35,190 bases of DNA from Heliophilum fasciatum (GTDB lineage Bacteria > Bacillota > Desulfitobacteriia > Heliobacteriales > Heliobacteriaceae), in assembly GCF_004341395.1 (NCBI RefSeq), contig NZ_SLXT01000027.1:1-35190 (forward strand). The letters run 5' to 3'. A model generated the notes under the pieces. That model did not search any database and was not told where the DNA came from. It worked only from the letters and a program-made list of their open reading frames with translations. Positions 29,446-35,190 of the stretch are shown one piece after another. A program made the translations under genes and the position numbers. Positions within the stretch are counted from its first letter, which is position 1. Each line of letters starts with the position of its first letter.

Positions 29446-29446
29446 C

Positions 29447-31171
29447 TTATGGTGATTGCCAACGCAAAAGCAGGTGGCGAAGATCGTCAAGGCGGGCAGG
29501 CTTACCGAGAAAATCATCAAAATCGGCACGCAAGGTCATCTGCGCAAAAGGTTGCGAGAAATCGGCAGTCAGCGCGATAATCGGTATACGATGAGGCAAC
29601 ACCTCACGAAGGCGGTTCGTCGTCTCAAAGCCATCCATTTCGGGCATATGTAAATCCATCAAGATAATATCAAAATCCTGCTCCTGGCAGGCCGATAAAA
29701 CTTCATAGCCATGATTGGCCACCAAGATATGGTCAATACCAAGCTTTTTTAACTGGGTGGCAATCACTTTTTGATTGACCAGATTATCTTCGGCCACCAA
29801 GACGTGCAGATCCGGTCGTAGCGACGATGATTCGGGCGTAGACGGTCCTTGGGCAGCATGATTCTCCGCTGGGGCGGCCGGTGCAAGCGTAGGGGAATAG
29901 GGTATGGTGAACCAAAACCGGGATCCCGATCCTTCGCGGCTTTCAACGCCAATCTCACCTTGCATCAAGTGAAGTAGTTTTCGACAAATGGAAAGACCGA
30001 GGCCGGAGCCACCGTAGATGCGACACGTGGCTGAATTCGCTTGAATAAAGGGTGCAAACAGTTTGGCTTGTACAGCCGGTGAGATACCTACACCGGTGTC
30101 TTCCACGGTAAAGTATAGTTTGGTTTCGTGGGGAAGAAACCGGAGATGGAGCAGAATGCCACCGGTGGAGGTAAACTTTACGGCGTTCATCGTCAAGTTA
30201 AAAAGGATTTGCCGTAAACGTAAGGGATCACCACAGATCACTTTAGGAACATGCTGATCGATATATGTATTAAAGAAAAGACCTTTGGCGCGGGCCTGGG
30301 CACCAACGATAAGATTGACGTCTTCAAAGAGCGGAGCCAGCCCAATGTCTTTCTTTTCGAGTTCCACTTTGCCGGCTTCAGCTTTGGCTAAATCGAGAAT
30401 ATCATTGATCATATCCAGGAGCAGCATCGAGGAGGTGCGGGCTACCTGGATAAAATCTTGTTGTTCCGGTGTTAGTTCGGTGCGCTCCAACAGATCAAGC
30501 ATACCGATGATGCCGGTTGTTGGTGTGCGAATCTCGTGACCCATCGAGGCAAGAAAGAGATTTTTCGCTTGATTGGCCGACTCGGCAGCCTCTTTGGCTT
30601 GAATCAATTGCTGTTCGGCATCTTTTCTTTCGGTGATGTCGAGGGCGAAGCCGATGGTCATCTGCGGTGTATGAGGTTGACTGGGTAAGGGGAAGATCCG
30701 GGTGCGAACCCAGCGGATCGAACCGTCGGGGCGGAGAATGCGGTATTCTGATTGATAATGGCGTGTGTGATCGGCATCTATGAAGAGGCGATCGACATGG
30801 TGGTGATCATCGGGATGTACGGAGTCCCAGAAGGTGGACGGTTTCTCATATAAGCTTTGGCTGGTACGGCCCCAGACTTTTTCGTACCCGGGGGTGATAT
30901 AAAGAAACCTATGCTGGCAGCGCAGCCAGAAGACTTCCCGCATGTTTTCGGTGATCATGTGTAGGCGGGATTCGATATTGTCCCAGTCGTTGCCGATCGA
31001 CAGTCGTTGAATCGCTTGCAGTAAGGAAGCGGGAAGTTGCAGATCTGGGGGAAGTGCCGTGTGGCACAGGCCATGGCAATAGTTTTGCCCTTTGCTTTTG
31101 CAATGGCTATGGCAATGGGGGTGTAATTCATGAGTAGCCCCGTTGTCGCGATGATGAAACGGTGACTCCAT
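29447..31171 (-). CDS. Hybrid sensor histidine kinase with Cys/His-rich N-terminus
   Basis: Soluble sensor kinase, 574 aa, with no membrane helix. Order: a Cys/His-rich segment (residues 6-37, C20, C24, C32, C36 plus nine His); a PAS domain with PAC (about 75-180, [21 protein letters not shown] and [17 protein letters not shown]); a HisKA helix with His212 in MGHEIRTP; an HATPase domain ([21 protein letters not shown]); a Pro/Ala linker; and a C-terminal receiver with Asp506 in [13 protein letters not shown]. The ATG at 31171 follows AAGGAGGG; an in-frame ATG at 31210 is weaker. The signal may be a metal, heme or redox state through the Cys/His segment (inference). No output partner is adjacent. 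Confidence 0.93.
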   Translation of the reverse strand: MESPFHHRDNGATHELHPHCHSHCKSKGQNYCHGLCHTALPPDLQLPASLLQAIQRLSIGNDWDNIESRLHMITENMREVFWLRCQHRFLYITPGYEKVWGRTSQSLYEKPSTFWDSVHPDDHHHVDRLFIDADHTRHYQSEYRILRPDGSIRWVRTRIFPLPSQPHTPQMTIGFALDITERKDAEQQLIQAKEAAESANQAKNLFLASMGHEIRTPTTGIIGMLDLLERTELTPEQQDFIQVARTSSMLLLDMINDILDLAKAEAGKVELEKKDIGLAPLFEDVNLIVGAQARAKGLFFNTYIDQHVPKVICGDPLRLRQILFNLTMNAVKFTSTGGILLHLRFLPHETKLYFTVEDTGVGISPAVQAKLFAPFIQANSATCRIYGGSGLGLSICRKLLHLMQGEIGVESREGSGSRFWFTIPYSPTLAPAAPAENHAAQGPSTPESSSLRPDLHVLVAEDNLVNQKVIATQLKKLGIDHILVANHGYEVLSACQEQDFDIILMDLHMPEMDGFETTNRLREVLPHRIPIIALTADFSQPFAQMTLRADFDDFLGKPARLDDLRHLLLRWQSP

Positions 31172-31362
31172 CTGAATCCCTCCTTGATAATCGTTTGTTG
31201 AATTAGACAAGATTTAAAAAATATTGCGACGCCAAGGTGAGCGTGAGATTATTAGTATTAATCTAGTACTGCGTACCTATTCAACAAGAAGCACAGATTA
31301 CCTTCAACAAAGTGTTCACAAAAACAAATTTAAAACACGCAAGTAATGGAACGAACTTACTA

Positions 31363-31391
31363 TTGTTTTTATGCTGGCTATTGGGTATACT
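31363..31391 (+). promoter_or_regulatory. Promoter of ssrA
   Basis: TTGTTT (31363-31368), a 17-nt spacer, and TATACT (31386-31391). A start near 31398 would give a roughly 96-nt leader that RNase P removes to create the mature tmRNA 5' end at 31494. Confidence 0.7.
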
Positions 31392-31444
31392 ACGAATAGG
31401 CTGCTTGTGATAAGTTTTATCGATCAGTGCAGTCGCGATGGGCA

Positions 31445-31478
31445 GCGATGTCATCAAGGAATACAGTGATGACATCGC
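31445..31478 (+). promoter_or_regulatory. 12-bp perfect palindrome in the tmRNA leader
   Basis: GCGATGTCATCA (31445-31456) pairs with TGATGACATCGC (31467-31478), with a 10-nt loop, 16 nt before the mature tmRNA. No T-run follows, so it is not a terminator. It may be an operator or a precursor hairpin that helps processing. Confidence 0.6.
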
Positions 31479-31493
31479 GAAGCCGCCGAATAT

Positions 31494-31847
31494 GGGGGCG
31501 TAATGGTTTCGACGGGGAATGGGTAGGTACAGGAAGCGAGCAGTGGTCACCGCAGGCCACTTTAAACAGGCGGTACTGCTTAACTGCAGAAGATAACTAC
31601 GCTTTAGCTGCTTAATTGCAGCCTAACCTCTTACCTTCTGTACTCCCGGTGAGGGATAAGGGGTCATTTTAGGGAGTTAGTCACGGTCAATTCTCGGAGA
31701 CTGGTGGCGAAATTTATCGAGATAGCCTGACCAACGCTTTGTCGCTTGTGCGGAAGGATGGCGAAATCTAAAACAAGAGACTACGCTCGTAGATGCCTCT
31801 GTTGACTCTTCTTCGGACGCTGGGTTCGACTCCCGCCGCCTCCACCA
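31494..31847 (+). ncRNA. ssrA: tmRNA (SsrA RNA), tag AEDNYALAA
   Basis: Rescues stalled ribosomes with SmpB. The 354-nt RNA begins GGGGGCG (31494-31500), which pairs with CGCCTCC (31837-31843) before the encoded ACCA end, giving the acceptor-like stem. The T-arm loop TTCGA with its GGG/CCC stem lies in CTGGGTTCGACTCCCG near the 3' end. The tag frame is GCAGAAGATAACTACGCT onward (31586-31615), giving AEDNYALAA with a TAA stop. The tag ends in LAA, the ClpXP-recognised form. A tyrosine recombinase gene directly downstream suggests the 3' end serves as an integration site. Confidence 0.97.
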
Positions 31848-31993
31848 AAACATAACGAAAAGACCAGCTAAAACGCTTGTTTTTTCCCGACCATAAAGCA
31901 ATAAAATGGACGTGTCCGAAGAAGCATAATTTGCGTTTTGAGTTCTTCGGACGGGCAAGAGATGTACGTGTTTTTGTTCATCGGACTCTTGCC
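31809..31993. repeat. Putative attachment-site region: repeats at the ssrA 3' end
   Basis: TTCTTCGGACG occurs inside ssrA (31809-31819) and again at 31943-31953. An inverted copy, GTCCGAAGAA, is at 31914-31923, forming a 10-bp palindrome with the second copy. A separate inverted repeat GGCAAGAG/CTCTTGCC lies at 31954-31961 and 31986-31993. Such clustered sites between a tRNA-like 3' end and a recombinase gene fit the island-side attachment region. The far attachment site is outside the window. Confidence 0.5.
31858..31885 (+). terminator. Probable ssrA terminator
   Basis: AAAAGACCAGC (31858-31868) pairs with GCTTGTTTTTT (31875-31885), with one mismatch and one G-T pair and a 6-nt loop; the T6 is inside the stem's 3' arm. 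Weaker than the other terminators here. Confidence 0.5.
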
Positions 31994-32020
31994 AAGTCAT
32001 TCGGTTAAATGTTATTCGAA

Positions 32021-32051
32021 CCACTCTTTTGGGGCATAGCCAAAGGAGTGG
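32021..32051 (+). promoter_or_regulatory. Hairpin covering the recombinase ribosome binding site
   Basis: CCACTCTTTTGG (32021-32032) pairs with CCAAAGGAGTGG (32040-32051), 12 bp with one G-T pair and a 7-nt loop. The right arm contains the binding site AAAGGAG (32042-32048), and the GTG start is 5 nt after the stem. Translation would be low unless the hairpin is opened. Confidence 0.72.
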
Positions 32052-32056
32052 TTTTT

Positions 32057-33010
32057 GTGTCTGTAAAGAAGAAAACTCGTCTGGTAAAGCTGGCGGAACG
32101 CCGGGAAATGTCCTGGGAGAGGGCCACGCAAGAGTTTTTAATGACCAAAAAGGCGGAAGGCAAGTCCGAGCGAACATTGAAGGATTATGGGTATCATTTG
32201 CGGTGGTTTATCGAGCGGTATCCTGATGTTACCTTCAATGATGAGACCGGACTCAAAAGACGGGCTATTGAGTATATGGCCCAAGATGCAAAGCCAGCGT
32301 ATTACAATAATAAGCTGACCTACTTGCGAACCTTCTTTAACTGGTGCCTGGCGGAAGAGGTGCTTGTGGAAAATCCGCTGCGGAATTTTAAGAAGCGAAA
32401 AGCCGATGAGCGGATCGTTCAAATGGATCACGATACAATAAAAAAGTTGTTGGCCCAGCCGGACCAGACAACCTATCCAGGGTTGCGTGACTATGCCCTG
32501 TTGCTTTTGCAGTTGGATACTGGGATACGACCAAATGAAGCTCTTACACTGTTTCCCGGGGATCTTAACCTGCCAGCATATGAGGTTCGTGTGAGGGCAG
32601 AGAATGCCAAAACGCGAATTGCCAGGACGTTGCCCATTAGCCCGGTAACGGCAAAAGCGATAGAAAAGCTATTGCATGTTCGTCCCGATGATTGGGGTGA
32701 TAAGGCCCCTGTATTTTGTTCCTGTGAAGGAATAAAAATGACACCGACGGGGTGGTATCGCCGGGTAAGTGCTTATGGGGAGAAGATGGGGGTTGCGATT
32801 TATCCGTATCAGTTGAGGCATACGTTTGCTTTGGAGTTTTTGCGGAATGGCGGGAATTCATTTGCCTTACAGAAGACGATGGGGCATTCAGATATGAATA
32901 TGACGAAGAGGTATGTGGCTCTGGCAGATAAGGATATGAAGCAGCAGCATGAGTTGGCGTCGCCTGTGGCGAAGTTGGTGCAGGAGAGAAAACGAATAAC
33001 AAAGCTATAA
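32057..33010 (+). CDS. Tyrosine recombinase (phage-type integrase)
   Basis: Site-specific recombinase, 317 aa. SAM-like N-terminal DNA-binding domain (about 19-108, WERATQEFLMTKKAEGKSERT) and a C-terminal catalytic domain. Catalytic residues seen: Arg158 in DTGIRPNEAL, Arg254-His255 in YQLRHTFA (the first His of HxxR is Tyr251), His277 in MGHSDM and the nucleophile Tyr286 in KRYVAL. It probably inserts its element at the 3' end of ssrA, which lies 209 nt upstream. The GTG at 32057 has AAAGGAG 8 nt upstream, inside a hairpin; a start at 32009 would place the hairpin in the coding region. A strong terminator follows. Base composition is between that of the host genes and of the AT-rich genes behind it. 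Confidence 0.92.
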   Translation: MSVKKKTRLVKLAERREMSWERATQEFLMTKKAEGKSERTLKDYGYHLRWFIERYPDVTFNDETGLKRRAIEYMAQDAKPAYYNNKLTYLRTFFNWCLAEEVLVENPLRNFKKRKADERIVQMDHDTIKKLLAQPDQTTYPGLRDYALLLLQLDTGIRPNEALTLFPGDLNLPAYEVRVRAENAKTRIARTLPISPVTAKAIEKLLHVRPDDWGDKAPVFCSCEGIKMTPTGWYRRVSAYGEKMGVAIYPYQLRHTFALEFLRNGGNSFALQKTMGHSDMNMTKRYVALADKDMKQQHELASPVAKLVQERKRITKL

Positions 33011-33028
33011 AAATTACTTCTCGGTAAG

Positions 33029-33057
33029 AGGCTAGGATACAACCTAGCCTTTTTTTG
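33029..33057 (+). terminator. Terminator of the recombinase gene
   Basis: AGGCTAGG (33029-33036) pairs with CCTAGCCT (33043-33050), with a 6-nt loop, followed by TTTTTTT. Confidence 0.9.
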
Positions 33058-33212
33058 TATGAACAACCCGGTGGGAAGGCACTGTATAGCTTTGTTCAAA
33101 AAACGTAATGATATTAGCGAAAAACGTGCATATATACTTGTAAAATGTTATTATCAAAGCGGGTAGTGTCAAGCCGCAATCATACGCCATAACTTGGAGT
33201 GGAGTGAACGTA

Positions 33213-34337
33213 ATGAAGTTTAGAACAGAGATAATTAAAATAATCGAAGGAGGACTAGAAAGAAACAAAGATAAAGTGAAAAATTACGCAATGTTACTTG
33301 GTCAAAAGCTTCGTGATGAGGGTGACGAGAAGTTTGCCGAAAGAATCGTACAGATAATTAATAATAAATCAGTTCACCCAGTTTATATGGATGAATTTAT
33401 GTCAAAGCCGCTAGATCAAGATAGCAAACTTGACATGGTTGATGTATTAACGTCGTCAGAAATAAAACAAGATAAAATAATTTTGTCTGAGAACACATGG
33501 AAGAAAATAGATAATTTTATCTTATCCATAGAGCATAAAAGTGAATTCATAGATTTAGGGGTAAGTTTACCAGATACCTTACTGTTATACGGACATCCGG
33601 GGTGTGGAAAGACTAGTATTGCGGAGTATGTTGCCAGTCGAGTTGAACTACCTTTAGTTACAGCGAAACTCGACGGTTTGGTATCGTCTCTCCTAGGAAG
33701 TACAGCGAAGAATATTAGGAAAATCTTTGATTACGCAAAGGAACGGCCTTGTATTCTCTTCTTGGACGAATTTGATGCTATTGCAAAAGCAAGAAATGAT
33801 GTTCATGAGGTTGGGGAACTAAAAAGAGTAGTAAATAGCCTAATACAAAATATTGATGATTTTAGCAAAAACAATATTCTGATCGCCGCAACTAATCACG
33901 AAACGTTATTAGACCCTGCGGTTTGGAGAAGATTCTCCTTTGTGGTTGAGGTCCCGAAGCCTTGTGATAAAGAAATTATAAAACTTATCAAACTCTTTTT
34001 AGGGCCATTCAATTATGAATTTCTTAATGAAGCAAGAAAAAGCCAAATATTGATAGGCTTGTTAAATGGGTTATCCCCATCGATTATTAAGAACATTTGC
34101 TATAACGCAGTTAAGGCCATGGTGATTAATAAGGAATCTATGGTTTCGTTTGCAAGGATAGTATCAGAAATCTACTATTATATAGGGATTAAAGATATTC
34201 CCTTGCCAAAATTTTTAAGTAATAATGGCGTTAGCCAGCAGGAAATATCCAAAGTAATGGGAATTTCTTTAAGGCAAGTAAGAAACCATCTTTGTGAGGG
34301 GGCTTTAAAAAATGAAAGGCAAACCACTTCCGATTAA
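33213..34337 (+). CDS. AAA+ ATPase (FtsH/Cdc48-like) paired with an S8-type protein
   Basis: A 374-aa ATPase in an AT-rich segment. The N-terminal helical part is residues 1-110. The AAA+ core has Walker A GHPGCGKTS (127-135), Walker B ILFLDEFD (D185, E186), sensor-1 Asn228 in AATNHE and arginine-finger candidates R239/R240 in WRRF. A C-terminal helix-turn-helix follows (about 338-361, GVSQQEISKVMGISLRQVRNHL). In other bacteria similar ATPases are encoded beside subtilisin-like proteins and found in accessory regions; the role (proteolysis or defence) is inferred, not shown. The ATG at 33213 has GGAG 8 nt before it. The next gene starts inside its 3' end (26-nt overlap), so the two are translationally coupled. 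Confidence 0.85.
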   Translation: MKFRTEIIKIIEGGLERNKDKVKNYAMLLGQKLRDEGDEKFAERIVQIINNKSVHPVYMDEFMSKPLDQDSKLDMVDVLTSSEIKQDKIILSENTWKKIDNFILSIEHKSEFIDLGVSLPDTLLLYGHPGCGKTSIAEYVASRVELPLVTAKLDGLVSSLLGSTAKNIRKIFDYAKERPCILFLDEFDAIAKARNDVHEVGELKRVVNSLIQNIDDFSKNNILIAATNHETLLDPAVWRRFSFVVEVPKPCDKEIIKLIKLFLGPFNYEFLNEARKSQILIGLLNGLSPSIIKNICYNAVKAMVINKESMVSFARIVSEIYYYIGIKDIPLPKFLSNNGVSQQEISKVMGISLRQVRNHLCEGALKNERQTTSD

Positions 34338-35112
34338 AATCTTTGAAAAAAGAGATGTTGACGAGAGGGCAGTAGAAGCTGGGGGAGATAAAAAACCCCC
34401 CAAGTGGGTATTAAAAGGAAAAGAATTAAAAGAGAGAGCTATGACCTTGAAGAAAGACTTAGATGATAGCCAACCTATAATTGAATCAAGAATGAAGAAG
34501 CATAAAATTCCTGCTATAGTCAAGGCTTGTGTAATTGATGACGCTTTAGCCAAAACACATCGTAATGATATTGCCCAACTGCTTTCGGGTAGGGGACCGG
34601 ATTATACAATAGGCATTATCGGTGAAAATGAACTATTAATAAGGATTGATAAGCCGGGGCAATTAAAAGAAGTATCTGATAATATAAGTGATTTGGAGAA
34701 AAATGCGAAGGCTATATCAGGGGTTAAAAAAATTGATGTTTTCAACCCCAACATTAGTATAGGCAAAATTGTTGCCAATAATGAAGGTAAGTTTGTCTTA
34801 AAAGTAATACTGGTTGATTTTAATGATAAAAGAATTAATGAAACAAATCTACAATATTTCAAGCGGTGGATAACAAATAGGCAGGGCATAAGCTTGGATA
34901 AATCCGTAAGGTATTCTTCTAAGCTTGAAGTGCATCAAGTAGTTGTTGACTCATTAGATAAAATAGAAGATTTAACCGATTTTAGTGGCATTCTATCCGT
35001 TGAAGAAATGCCAAGAATGGAGGGGATAGAGGATGATTTTTTTCCTGGGACTTGGATTGAAGTACCTAATCCCGAAGAAAATGTAGAATACCCTATAATA
35101 GAGTCTGTCTAA
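34312..35112 (+). CDS. N-terminal part of a subtilase (S8)-like partner protein, truncated by the IS end
   Basis: The 266 codons show no catalytic triad. The first 263 residues are native: a Lys/Asp-rich N-terminus (KIFEKRDVDERAVEAGGDKK), a charged mixed fold and an acidic end (EGIEDDFFPGTWIEVPNPEE). The last three codons (ESV) and the stop are supplied by the IS terminus that begins at 35101. From memory, related proteins continue after YPII with a GxxDSGI-type segment holding the catalytic Asp, so the break would sit at the domain border; this is inference. ATG 34312 has GAGGGGG upstream within the ATPase gene. AT-rich like its partner. Probably non-functional as a protease here. Confidence 0.72.
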   Translation: MKGKPLPIKIFEKRDVDERAVEAGGDKKPPKWVLKGKELKERAMTLKKDLDDSQPIIESRMKKHKIPAIVKACVIDDALAKTHRNDIAQLLSGRGPDYTIGIIGENELLIRIDKPGQLKEVSDNISDLEKNAKAISGVKKIDVFNPNISIGKIVANNEGKFVLKVILVDFNDKRINETNLQYFKRWITNRQGISLDKSVRYSSKLEVHQVVVDSLDKIEDLTDFSGILSVEEMPRMEGIEDDFFPGTWIEVPNPEENVEYPIIESV

Positions 35113-35190
35113 AAACCCCCGCATCCCAAGGGTCGATTCATAAAACTCAGTATTCAATGGTATTTTGTGCCATTTAAAGGTATTTTGGCT
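35101..35190. mobile_element. Insertion-sequence end (right copy)
   Basis: Begins GAGTCTGTCTAAAAACCCCC and is the inverted copy of positions 6-95 with one mismatch. It interrupts the S8-like gene. The element body continues beyond the window. The internal sequence contains AAAATACC-type repeats (GGTATTTT twice at 35159-35186). Confidence 0.75.

Larger units (their letters stand above)
31172..31493. other. Intergenic region holding the ssrA promoter and leader
   Basis: A 322-bp AT-rich gap between the histidine kinase (minus) and ssrA (plus). It contains the ssrA promoter at 31363-31391 and the palindrome at 31445-31478. The kinase promoter should also be here; TTGTTG with TAGATT on the minus strand near 31260-31290 is only a weak candidate. 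No open frame or known RNA apart from these. Confidence 0.6.

Noticed and set aside
31427-31615. A 62-codon open frame ending in AEDNYALAA
   Set aside because: It is the reading of the tmRNA tag frame extended upstream through the promoter leader; the tag is translated only from the resume codon.

Overview
The window looks like a piece of a Bacillota (Firmicutes) chromosome, probably from the Clostridia. The evidence is the gene order rapZ-yvcK-whiA, a gap-pgk-tpiA-gpmI-eno operon followed by secG, frequent TTG and GTG starts behind strong AGGAGG-type ribosome binding sites, a membrane pyrophosphatase, and a tmRNA with the tag AEDNYALAA. That tag fits heliobacteria as I remember it, but the family assignment is only a guess. 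Most of the window is moderately GC-rich with uniform codon use. The last 2 kb (33.1-35.1 kb) is clearly AT-rich and looks foreign.

Layout. Positions 1-95 and 35101-35190 are inverted copies of the same 90-bp sequence, read here as one end of an insertion sequence lying on both sides of the window. 0.19-4.27 kb: a HlyD-type adaptor, an ABC ATPase, an ABC-2 permease and a second ABC ATPase (an exporter cluster). 4.66-5.56 kb: a CDF metal transporter. 5.67-7.02 kb (minus): glucose-6-phosphate isomerase. 7.22-9.48 kb: uvrC and a small four-helix membrane protein. 9.57-10.46 kb (minus): a diguanylate cyclase with a degenerate receiver. 10.83-14.96 kb: GH13 glycosidase, 4-alpha-glucanotransferase and ROK glucokinase, an alpha-glucan to glucose-6-phosphate operon. 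15.18-18.99 kb: rapZ-yvcK-whiA-acyltransferase. 19.15-25.08 kb: the lower glycolysis operon. 25.36-27.71 kb: secG and a membrane pyrophosphatase. 27.97-29.41 kb: tatA, a hotdog thioesterase and smpB. 29.45-31.17 kb (minus): a hybrid histidine kinase. 31.49-31.85 kb: ssrA (tmRNA).

The genes form a carbon-metabolism neighbourhood: glucan is cut to glucose, phosphorylated, isomerised by Pgi and carried from glyceraldehyde-3-phosphate to phosphoenolpyruvate. YvcK and RapZ, linked in other bacteria to carbon-source and cell-envelope control, lie directly upstream of gap. SmpB and tmRNA, the two parts of trans-translation, flank the histidine kinase.

The most unusual part is the right end. A tyrosine recombinase gene follows the 3' end of ssrA, a classical island integration site, and its ribosome binding site lies inside a 12-bp hairpin. 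Behind it is an AT-rich, translationally coupled pair: an AAA+ ATPase with a C-terminal helix-turn-helix, and a protein resembling the N-terminal part of subtilase (S8) proteins that partner such ATPases. The second gene is cut by the insertion-sequence end just where the catalytic domain would be expected to begin. This is a candidate ATPase-protease accessory (possibly defence) module, apparently inactivated in this copy.
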